Shown here: piece by piece, positions 50,482 through 56,776 of the stretch
Layout: the number at the start of each line of letters is the position of its first letter
Position numbering within the stretch: position 1 is the stretch's first letter
NCBI GenBank assembly: GCA_930986425.1
Contig: CAKNJR010000002.1
Span: 1-64,000 of the forward strand
From: an uncultured Clostridium sp.
Lineage (GTDB): Bacteria; Bacillota; Clostridia; TANB77; CAG-508
Direction of reading: 5' to 3'
DNA: 64,000 nucleotides
Program-made: the position numbers and the translations under genes
The notes under the pieces: generated by a model
The model's input: only the letters and a program-made list of their open reading frames with translations
Databases searched by the model: none
What the model was told of the DNA's origin: nothing

Positions 50482-50530
50482 AAAAATATCGCTTTAGAGA
50501 TAAAAATGTCGCTTATAAGCGATATTTTTT
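50482..50530 (+). terminator. Strong terminator closing the restriction operon
   Basis: A 13-bp perfect stem (50482-50494 with 50517-50529) around a 22-base loop, ending in a T run. Confidence 0.85.
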
Positions 50531-50620
50531 ATGCTGAAATATAATAATTAGTATTAATCATTATTATATTTGAAAAAAGCTTCTAAAATTACGAAGTTTT
50601 TTCATAATTTTGAAAAAACC

Positions 50621-50649
50621 TTGACTATAATACTAAAAGATAGTATAAT
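50621..50649 (+). promoter_or_regulatory. Promoter for the DUF4143 ATPase and membrane/TIR cassette
   Basis: TTGACT (50621-50626) and TATAAT (50644-50649) are 17 bases apart, 24 bases before ATG 50673. An imperfect palindrome (ACTATAATA with TATTATAGT) overlaps the -10 region and may be an operator. Confidence 0.75.
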
Positions 50650-50672
50650 TATTATAGTTAGGAGGAGATTCT

Positions 50673-51908
50673 ATGGAAAGAATAAATAGAGATAATTATT
50701 TATCTATATTAAAGAATTTCAAAGATCAACAAATAATAAAAGTAATAACAGGAATTAGAAGATGTGGAAAATCAACATTATTAGAAATATACCAAGACTA
50801 TTTGAAAGATAATGGAGTAGAAGATAATCAAATAATATCTATAAATTTTGAAGATGCAGATTATGAAGAATTACAAGATAGAAAAAAATTATATGAACAT
50901 ATAAAGGCAAAATTAGTTAAAGGGAAAAAGACTTATGTATTTTTAGATGAAATACAAAATGTAAATGAATTTGAAAAGACAGTAGACAGTTTATTTATAA
51001 ATAAAGATGTAGATTTGTATATAACAGGTTCAAATGCTTATTTATTATCTTCAGAATTAGCTACATTACTTACAGGAAGATATATTGAAATAAAGATGTT
51101 ACCATTATCATTCAAAGAATATGTTTCAGCTTTTGAAGATAAAACAGATATATCAAGAAAGTTTAGAGATTATTTAAGATATAGTTCTTTTCCTCAAGCA
51201 GTAGAGCTATATAAAATAAATCCGGAAAATATCAATATGTTTTTAGATGGTATATACAATACAATTTTATTTAAAGATGTGATGCAAAGAAAAGGAATAA
51301 CAGATAAAAACGTATTAGAAAGGGTTACAAAATATTTATATGATAATATAGGGAATAGAACTAGTATGAAGAGCATAAGCGATAATATTGAAGGTGTAGA
51401 AAAGAATTCATCGTACAATACAATTTCAAATTATGTAGATGCACTTATAGATAGCTATTTAATATTTAAAGCTAATAGGTATGACATAAAGGGAAAAGAA
51501 TATTTAAAAACACAAGAAAAATATTATGCAGTAGATATAGGACTTAGATATTATATGTTAGGTCAAGGTTCTGGTAGAGATATGGGACATATATTAGAAA
51601 ATGTTGTGTATCTTGAATTGCTAAGACGAGGATATGATGTATATATAGGAAAATATGACGAATTAGAAGTCGATTTTGTTGCTAAAAAGCCTGAAAATAC
51701 AGTTTATTACCAAGTTGCATTGACAACAAGAGCAGAAGGTGAAGAAGAAAATAAAATTTTAGATAGAGAACTAACACCTTTAAAGAAAATAAATGATAAT
51801 TATCCTAAATATATTTTGACATTAGATGATGATTTAGATGCTGATTTTGATGGAATAAAGAAGATAAATGTATTAGATTGGTTACTTGAGAAAGATAAAA
51901 TATTGTAA
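50673..51908 (+). CDS. DUF4143-family AAA ATPase
   Basis: A 411-residue ATPase with Walker A G27-IRRCGKS34, Walker B (YVFLDEIQN), arginine-like motifs and the C-terminal DUF4143 domain with LEVDFVAKK...YYQVA, which resembles a PD-(D/E)xK fold. Many bacteria carry such genes as mobile accessory cargo; their role is not known, and some behave like toxin-antitoxin or defence ATPases. It has its own promoter and AGGAGGAG ribosome site. The membrane cassette starts 27 bases after it with no terminator, so they share a transcript. Confidence 0.88.
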   Translation: MERINRDNYLSILKNFKDQQIIKVITGIRRCGKSTLLEIYQDYLKDNGVEDNQIISINFEDADYEELQDRKKLYEHIKAKLVKGKKTYVFLDEIQNVNEFEKTVDSLFINKDVDLYITGSNAYLLSSELATLLTGRYIEIKMLPLSFKEYVSAFEDKTDISRKFRDYLRYSSFPQAVELYKINPENINMFLDGIYNTILFKDVMQRKGITDKNVLERVTKYLYDNIGNRTSMKSISDNIEGVEKNSSYNTISNYVDALIDSYLIFKANRYDIKGKEYLKTQEKYYAVDIGLRYYMLGQGSGRDMGHILENVVYLELLRRGYDVYIGKYDELEVDFVAKKPENTVYYQVALTTRAEGEEENKILDRELTPLKKINDNYPKYILTLDDDLDADFDGIKKINVLDWLLEKDKIL

Positions 51909-51935
51909 TACATGTATGTTAAGATGGAGGCTAAT

Positions 51936-52508
51936 ATGGATAATTTAAAAAAAGAAGTAAAAGTAGATAGTCAAGAAGAAATAGAAAAAAATGATGAGAA
52001 TGAAAATGAAGAAAAAAATATAAAGGAAATACTAGATATAGTAAAAAGCAATTATTATCAATATTATGAAAGAAGTCAAAATATTGATAATAAAAATGGA
52101 TTCTTCATAGCATTTCATGGAGCAGTTCTTTTGTTATTAGTTAATCCAGAAAAAGTAAATAATATATTGAATATGCAATTTCAAAATATAGGGCAAGCAT
52201 TAAAATATAGCTCTATAGTTTTGCTGGATTTTATTATATTAATTTTAGCAATTATTTCTATATGCTTATTTATATATAGCTTAAAATCTCGCAATATTAA
52301 ATATATACCAACTACAATTTGTGAAGAAATATATTATAAAAGTAAAAACATAGATTTAAATAAAGAATTGTTAAAAAGTTATAAACAAATTGCTGAATAT
52401 AATGAAAAAATAATTGATAAAAAACATACTTTATATAATTATGCATCTATAATTACATTAATTGAAATTGTTCTAATAGGAATAAATTTGATTATCCAAA
52501 TGATATAG
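51936..52508 (+). CDS. SLATT/Pycsar-effector-like three-helix membrane protein
   Basis: A 190-residue protein with an acidic N-terminus (to about 30), a long cytoplasmic helix (about 30-54), a first membrane helix (about 55-70), a second (about 91-115) and a third at the C-terminus (about 167-189). The pattern QNIDNKNGFF before the first helix and EKIIDKKHTLYN before the last recalls the SLATT/PycTM class of cyclic-nucleotide-gated or signal-gated membrane effectors. Family assignment is inference from layout. GGAGG at 51926-51930 fixes the ATG at 51936; the ATG at 51912 has no ribosome site. Confidence 0.6.
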   Translation: MDNLKKEVKVDSQEEIEKNDENENEEKNIKEILDIVKSNYYQYYERSQNIDNKNGFFIAFHGAVLLLLVNPEKVNNILNMQFQNIGQALKYSSIVLLDFIILILAIISICLFIYSLKSRNIKYIPTTICEEIYYKSKNIDLNKELLKSYKQIAEYNEKIIDKKHTLYNYASIITLIEIVLIGINLIIQMI

Positions 52509-52520
52509 GAGGTGAAAGTT

Positions 52521-52652
52521 ATGGAAGAAAAAAAGGATAATTTAAATAATGGTAATGATAATTCAACATGCCCACCAATAAAAATTGATATGCATCAAAA
52601 CAGTTATCAACCAAAAAATATAGAAACGAGAGGAAGTAATGAAAATGAGTAA
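52521..52652 (+). CDS. 43-residue cassette peptide
   Basis: A small open frame with a strong AGGAGGTGAAAG ribosome site, so it is probably translated. It is Asn-rich and polar, with CPPIKIDMH in its centre and no membrane segment. It overlaps the TIR-like gene by 14 bases. Its place between a membrane protein and a TIR protein makes it a likely partner or regulator, but nothing of its sequence is recognisable. Confidence 0.6.
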   Translation: MEEKKDNLNNGNDNSTCPPIKIDMHQNSYQPKNIETRGSNENE

Positions 52653-53070
52653 AAGAAAAATATTTGTGTCATTTGACTTTGAAAATGATAGAAACTATAA
52701 ATATTTATTAGATGCTTGGAATGGAAATAGTGAATTTGAATTCGAGTTTGATGATAAATCCACCAAGGAAATAAATAGTTGGAATATACCAACAATAAAA
52801 GGGGCTTTAACTAGAAAAATTAATGAAGCTGATTATACTATTGTAATAGTCGGAAAAGAGGCAAATAAAAGACATAAAGATAGTGCACTAATAGGTTATA
52901 AAAATTGGCAAAATTTTGAAATTGCTAAAAGCAAAGAAAATGGAAATAAAATAATTGCAATAAAAATCAACAGTACATATGAATCACCAGAAGAATTACT
53001 TGGTAGTGGAGCAAGTTGGGCATATTCATTTAGTGAAGACGCTATTATGAAAGCGGTGAAAAATGCATAA
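52639..53070 (+). CDS. TIR-like protein, MTH538/ThsB type
   Basis: A 143-residue single-domain protein that matches the TIR-like DUF1863/MTH538 group: KIFVSFDFENDR at the N-terminus, IKGALTRKINEADYTIVIVG in the middle (residues 53-72), and W90-QNFE94-I near the expected catalytic Glu region. In Thoeris systems ThsB proteins of this group sense phage and make a nucleotide signal. ATG 52639 follows AGGAAG and lies inside the previous peptide; an alternative ATG is at 52645. It stops in an overlap with the next gene. Confidence 0.78.
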   Translation: MKMSKRKIFVSFDFENDRNYKYLLDAWNGNSEFEFEFDDKSTKEINSWNIPTIKGALTRKINEADYTIVIVGKEANKRHKDSALIGYKNWQNFEIAKSKENGNKIIAIKINSTYESPEELLGSGASWAYSFSEDAIMKAVKNA

Positions 53071-53651
53071 TGAGTAATATAGAGATTTTATATGATCACT
53101 ATAAAGAGACTGTAAATGAGACAAAAAAGCAAGAAAATAAAAGAAATAAATTATTTGTGATAATATTATTACATATTTTTGTCTTGTTTTTAATATCAAT
53201 AAGACCAGATAGCATGACTAATATAATATCTGAATTATTAATTGAGCAATGGAAAATGGGATTCTATTTTAGTATTAATACAGTTCAAATAATTATTATG
53301 ATAAGTATGTTATATTGTGTAGTTAGGTATTATCAAATTAATATACATATAGATAAAACTTATCCATATATTCATAAAATAGAAGAAGAATTGTCAAATA
53401 GCATAAGTAGAAATTTTGGAAGAGAAGGTAAAAACTACTTAAATGAATATCCAATAACACAAAATATAGTTTATTATAGTTATAAATTTATTTTTCCTGC
53501 TTTGTTTATAATAGCCCTAATATACAGACTAATACTAAATAGTACATGGAATAATCCATTGATTAAAGGTGCAGAAATAATTATTACAGTAATTTTGATT
53601 ACTTTTAATGTTGCATATGCAATAGATATGTATAAACAAGAAAAAAAGTAA
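53070..53651 (+). CDS. Four-helix membrane protein, candidate effector
   Basis: A 193-residue membrane protein whose ATG shares its first base with the TIR-like stop, so the two are coupled. Helices lie at about residues 28-45, 66-86, 129-149 and 163-184, with a long soluble segment between helices two and three (YPYIHKIEEELSN). No family recognised. Being tied to a TIR-like protein, it is the natural candidate for the membrane-damaging or channel arm of a defence system. This is inference. Confidence 0.72.
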   Translation: MSNIEILYDHYKETVNETKKQENKRNKLFVIILLHIFVLFLISIRPDSMTNIISELLIEQWKMGFYFSINTVQIIIMISMLYCVVRYYQINIHIDKTYPYIHKIEEELSNSISRNFGREGKNYLNEYPITQNIVYYSYKFIFPALFIIALIYRLILNSTWNNPLIKGAEIIITVILITFNVAYAIDMYKQEKK

Positions 53652-53654
53652 ATG

Positions 53655-53695
53655 TAAAGTGTGAAAATGTTTTTTAGTATTTTCACACTTTTTAC
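53655..53695. terminator. Bidirectional terminator after the TIR cassette
   Basis: A 13-bp perfect stem (53655-53667 with 53678-53690) with T/A flanks on both sides, between the cassette and a convergent minus-strand gene. Confidence 0.8.
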
Positions 53696-53706
53696 TTATT
53701 TGTCTA

Positions 53707-53997
53707 TTATTCTAATGAATGAATAATAAATTCTACCCCATCACAAAACGCATTCCTATAATACTTCTCATTCCAATAACAAAGATAATCCATAAAATTC
53801 TTATCAAGCTTATCTAATTGCTTTTTTACAAATTTTTGATTCTGTTTAGGAACATTATTCAAAATACTTTCACAAATTTCATCAAAATAAATATGATGTT
53901 TTTTATCTTCTTCGGTAAGCCTACCAAAAATTGTTTCCTCCCTAAAATTTAACCAATCTCTCAAAATATCATCATTAACTTCTCTAAAATTACTCAT
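53707..53997 (-). CDS. Small helical protein at the element boundary
   Basis: A 96-residue soluble helical protein (WLNFREETIFGRLTEED, LDKLDKNFMDYLC) ending in AFCDGVEFIIHSLE. The G-V-E/D and hydrophobic ending is like two further small proteins at 59209 and 62008, which may make a mobile-element family. Good minus-strand ribosome site (GGAGG). It is the last gene before the att region. Confidence 0.6.
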   Translation of the reverse strand: MSNFREVNDDILRDWLNFREETIFGRLTEEDKKHHIYFDEICESILNNVPKQNQKFVKKQLDKLDKNFMDYLCYWNEKYYRNAFCDGVEFIIHSLE

Positions 53998-54110
53998 TAA
54001 TATTAACCTCCATTTTTATAAATTTTAAAATTCTACACATCAAAACATCCAAAACTTGCAATAACAAACTAAATAATATGTTGAAATTTCATATGTTTGA
54101 TGCCTCAAAA

Positions 54111-54132
54111 AATTGGGGACAAATTGGGGACA
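54111..54132. repeat. Tandem 11-bp repeat, left integrase-arm-like
   Basis: Two exact copies of AATTGGGGACA (54111-54121 and 54122-54132). Paired direct repeats of about this size are typical arm-binding sites of tyrosine integrases next to an attachment core. The core is 119 bases to the right. Confidence 0.6.
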
Positions 54133-54250
54133 ATCGTTGCTAAAAATTACAAAATTTAACCGATTTCATAATCTCACTAATTTGCCATAACCCTATTAAA
54201 ACTAATAAAAACTCAAGTTAACAAAATTCCTCAAAAATCACAATTAAATT

Positions 54251-54295
54251 CTCATAACCCGAAGGTCGTAAGTTCGAGTCTTACCCCCGCAACCA
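54251..54295 (+). other. 3' fragment of initiator tRNA-fMet (attachment core)
   Basis: The 45 bases match the anticodon loop (CTCATAA, anticodon CAT), the 3' anticodon stem, the variable loop, the T arm (GTAAG TTCGAGT CTTAC) and the acceptor end with CCA of an initiator tRNA. The first 30 or so bases of the tRNA are absent, so it is not a working gene. This is what is left when an integrative element uses the 3' half of a tRNA as its attB site. Confidence 0.85.
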
Positions 54296-54303
54296 CTGAA
54301 ATG

Positions 54304-54337
54304 CCTCTGTTAAAGCAATTTACAGAGGATTTTTTAT
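54304..54337 (+). terminator. Terminator after the tRNA fragment
   Basis: CCTCTGT (54304-54310) pairs with ACAGAGG (54322-54328) and is followed by ATTTTTTATT. This is the natural tRNA transcription terminator carried along with the attachment core. Confidence 0.75.
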
Positions 54338-54360
54338 TACTTGGAAAAATCCATTTAAGA

Positions 54361-54419
54361 CCATTAAAAACCGTTAAAAAGCATTAAAATTTATTTCATA
54401 AAGGGTAAATAAAGGGTAT
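54361..54419. repeat. Right-hand arm-like repeats
   Basis: Three 10-bp copies of the kind CCATTAAAAA (54361-54390) are followed by two 11-bp copies of ATAAAGGGTA plus a base (54398-54408 and 54409-54419). They differ from the left-arm repeat and suggest a different integrase. Confidence 0.55.
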
Positions 54420-54451
54420 AAAATAATGTAATTTAATATTGAAAAATCAAG

Positions 54452-54480
54452 GGCTTCAGCAATCGCTGAAGTTATTTTTT
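54452..54480 (+). terminator. Hairpin with T tract just before the first element gene
   Basis: A 7- to 8-bp stem (CTTCAGC with GCTGAAG, 4-base loop) followed by TTATTTTTTT, ending immediately before GGAGG of the gene at 54492. It may act as an attenuator. Confidence 0.6.
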
Positions 54481-54491
54481 TGGAGGTTTTT

Positions 54492-54953
54492 ATGGAAAAA
54501 GAAAAATTTAACAGTTTAATTAATGAGATAAATAAAATTGCAAGATTAAATATTTTACAGTATAAAATAGAAAAGATTGTAGAAGAATACGATGAATTTA
54601 TAGAAGATTTTTACTTTATAGAATGGCTTAGATTATCAACAAATAATTATACAGAAAAAGAAGAGTTAAATAATACATTAGAGCTATTTGAGGAATTACT
54701 AGAAGAAATAGAAATTGCTATATTTAATGATAAAGATAAATTAAATAATATTTGTATTTCTTTACTAACTTACAATAAAAAAGATATAGGAAAAATAATT
54801 AATAATATTGAAAATTATAGTAATGAATATATTATAAATTTAATTTTAGATTTTGCAGACAATAATTTTTATGAAATAGATGCACAATACTTTGTCCTTG
54901 AATTAGAAAAATTACTTCAAGGAGGATTGGCTGATGACAAAACAAGAATGTAA
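54492..54953 (+). CDS. Hypothetical helical protein, first gene of the element
   Basis: A 153-residue, very Glu/Ile/Asn-rich helical protein of no recognised family. GGAGG at 54481-54485 fixes the ATG at 54492. Its end overlaps the next gene by 20 bases, so the two are coupled. It heads the rightward operon. Confidence 0.65.
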   Translation: MEKEKFNSLINEINKIARLNILQYKIEKIVEEYDEFIEDFYFIEWLRLSTNNYTEKEELNNTLELFEELLEEIEIAIFNDKDKLNNICISLLTYNKKDIGKIINNIENYSNEYIINLILDFADNNFYEIDAQYFVLELEKLLQGGLADDKTRM

Positions 54954-55365
54954 AAAAATAGAATTTTACTTATATAACTACAATAGAATAAATCTTTTAA
55001 TTAAAGAAAGAGAAATGCAAATAATAGATTCAATAAATGTTTCAAGCAGAAATTGGATAAAATCATTAAAGGGCATAGGAAATACAACAGAAGATCAAGT
55101 AATAAAATTAATAAAAGATAATTTAATTAAGGAATATAAGCAATGGCAAGTATTTATAAAAAAGATACTTGCTTTTTTATATGAGTATAAACCTTTGTAT
55201 TACAAATACTTAAAATTAAAATATCTTTTAGAAAAAGATAATAAAGAAATTATGAGAGTTCTTAAAATCAATTTTGAACAATTAAAAATATTAAGAATAA
55301 AGTTATTAACCTTTATATATAAAAATGGAAATAAGGACAAATTTGAATTAAATATGGAGGAATAA
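54934..55365 (+). CDS. RinA/sigma-like regulator of the element
   Basis: A 143-residue helical protein. The IKEYKQWQVFIKKIL segment and the later putative helix-turn-helix (YLKLKYLLEKDNKEIMRVLKI) resemble ArpU/RinA-type late regulators and sigma region 4. It shares the IKEYKQW motif with the gene at 56276, so the two are paralogues. RBS GGAGG is inside the previous gene. Confidence 0.55.
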   Translation: MTKQECKKIEFYLYNYNRINLLIKEREMQIIDSINVSSRNWIKSLKGIGNTTEDQVIKLIKDNLIKEYKQWQVFIKKILAFLYEYKPLYYKYLKLKYLLEKDNKEIMRVLKINFEQLKILRIKLLTFIYKNGNKDKFELNMEE

Positions 55366-55368
55366 AAT

Positions 55369-55485
55369 ATGTTTTGGTTAGGATTAATTATAGGATTATT
55401 AATAGGAGCAAATTTAAGCTTATTATTATATGCTTGTATAATAGCAGGAAAGGAAAGTGATAGGAGAAGTGGACATACAGAATGA
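55369..55485 (+). CDS. DUF3789-like small membrane peptide
   Basis: A 38-residue peptide with one membrane helix (FWLGLIIGLLIGANLSLLLY) and the ending CIIAGKESDRR that is typical of DUF3789 peptides in mobile elements. GGAGGAATAAAAT precedes its ATG. It overlaps the next gene by 29 bases in another frame. Confidence 0.75.
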   Translation: MFWLGLIIGLLIGANLSLLLYACIIAGKESDRRSGHTE

Positions 55486-56233
55486 AATAAATAGAATAGG
55501 TTATTTTGCTGTAATTCCTGCAACAGTATTATTTAATAATGAATTGAAACCTAATGAAAAATTGCTTTATGCACTTATAACAGCACTTTCTAATAAGGAA
55601 GGATATTGTTATGCAAGTAATAAATATCTAGGAGAAAAGTTAGGAGTAGATCATAAAACAGTTTCAAGATGGATTGCGAATTTAAGAAAGTATAATTATT
55701 TAGTTATAGATATAATTAGAAATGAGCAACAAGAGATTATTCAAAGGAAGATATATCCAAACGACATACCCTATCTATCAAAAAATCACTACCCCTATAT
55801 ATTAAATAATCAACAGGGTAGTGATGAAAAGATAGAAGATAATAATATAAACTATAATAATATAAATACACACACAGTTAGCAAAGAAAAATTTTTAGAT
55901 AATGTATATTTATATAATTATGAATATAAAGAATTAGTGAATTTATATGGAGAAACAAAGGCAAATAAATGTATAGAAGAGCTTTCTTTATATAAAAAAT
56001 CTAAAGGCATAGAATATAAAAGCGATTTTGCAACAATTAAAAGATGGGTAATATTAAGAGTTGAGGAAATAGAGCAAAGACAAACAAAGCAGAAAAATAA
56101 TACAAAGAATATAAGCACTAATTTTGAACAAAGGAAATATCCAAAAGAATTTTTTGATAGTTTATATGAGAATATTCCATCTAAATCTTCTCCTGAAGCT
56201 GAAGAAGATGATGAAATGGATTTAGATATGTAA
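55457..56233 (+). CDS. Replisome-organiser-like helix-turn-helix protein
   Basis: A 258-residue protein. Residues about 37-85 form a winged helix-turn-helix of the replication-organiser type (NEKLLYALITALSNKEGYCYASNKYLGEKLGV, VDHKTVSRWI). The C-terminal part has YKSDFATIKRWVILR, similar to the DnaD/phage-organiser ending YKSHYATI. Such proteins load the replication machinery at element origins. The start is GTG 55457. A terminator hairpin follows. Confidence 0.78.
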   Translation: MIGEVDIQNEINRIGYFAVIPATVLFNNELKPNEKLLYALITALSNKEGYCYASNKYLGEKLGVDHKTVSRWIANLRKYNYLVIDIIRNEQQEIIQRKIYPNDIPYLSKNHYPYILNNQQGSDEKIEDNNINYNNINTHTVSKEKFLDNVYLYNYEYKELVNLYGETKANKCIEELSLYKKSKGIEYKSDFATIKRWVILRVEEIEQRQTKQKNNTKNISTNFEQRKYPKEFFDSLYENIPSKSSPEAEEDDEMDLDM

Positions 56234-56256
56234 CACAACTAAATGTTGTGATTTTT
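56232..56256 (+). terminator. Hairpin terminator after the replication gene
   Basis: A 6-bp stem CACAAC/GTTGTG around a TAAAT loop followed by ATTTTTTG. It precedes the TTG start of the next gene by about 20 bases. Confidence 0.55.
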
Positions 56257-56275
56257 TGTTTTAGGAGGTACAAAG

Positions 56276-56719
56276 TTGGTAACTAAAAAAGTAAAAAAGA
56301 TAATCAGAAAAAAATTATATGAATATCCAATATATGATAGATTAATAAATGAACTGGAACTTGAAAAAGATACAACAGAAGGAAGAGATATTAATTCTTC
56401 AATAAGAAGTAAGAACAAAATTAATAGAGGGATAGAATCGCAAGTTATAAAAAACATAAGTATAGATAATAAAATAAAGGAATATAAGCAATGGAAAGAA
56501 TTAATTGATAATGTTCTTCAAGAGTTTAGGAAATGTGATAAGACAAAGTTAAAGGTTATTGAGTATAAATTCTTTGGCAATATTCCTGAAGATATTATTG
56601 CAGATGAATTGTATGTTTCAAAAACAACTGTTAGAACATATATAAATGATATCTATTTTGAAATTGGAATACTTGCGAGTTTAAACAATTTGATATCAAG
56701 CAACATACTTAAATTATAA
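56276..56719 (+). CDS. Second RinA/sigma-like regulator
   Basis: A 147-residue protein whose C-terminal half holds a clear helix-turn-helix (KVIEYKFFGNIPEDIIADEL, YVSKTTVRTYINDI), with an N-terminal Lys-rich part and the IKEYKQW motif of its paralogue at 54934. The start is TTG, seven bases after AGGAGG. Two related regulators within 2 kb suggest staged control of the element. Confidence 0.65.
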   Translation: MVTKKVKKIIRKKLYEYPIYDRLINELELEKDTTEGRDINSSIRSKNKINRGIESQVIKNISIDNKIKEYKQWKELIDNVLQEFRKCDKTKLKVIEYKFFGNIPEDIIADELYVSKTTVRTYINDIYFEIGILASLNNLISSNILKL

Positions 56720-56776
56720 GAAATATGTGATATAATAAAGGCAATAATGAGCAAATATGATGGAGGTGAAATAACT

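Noticed and set aside
50300..50497. A 65-aa frame in the end of the phosphoesterase gene
   Set aside because: It is out of frame with the intact enzyme and has no ribosome site.
54251..54295. Intact tRNA gene
   Set aside because: Only the 3' half from the anticodon loop is present; the bases before it do not pair as a 5' stem.
54111..54419. Short direct repeats as a possible CRISPR array
   Set aside because: The repeats are only 10-11 bp, directly adjacent and few; there are no spacers and no cas genes.
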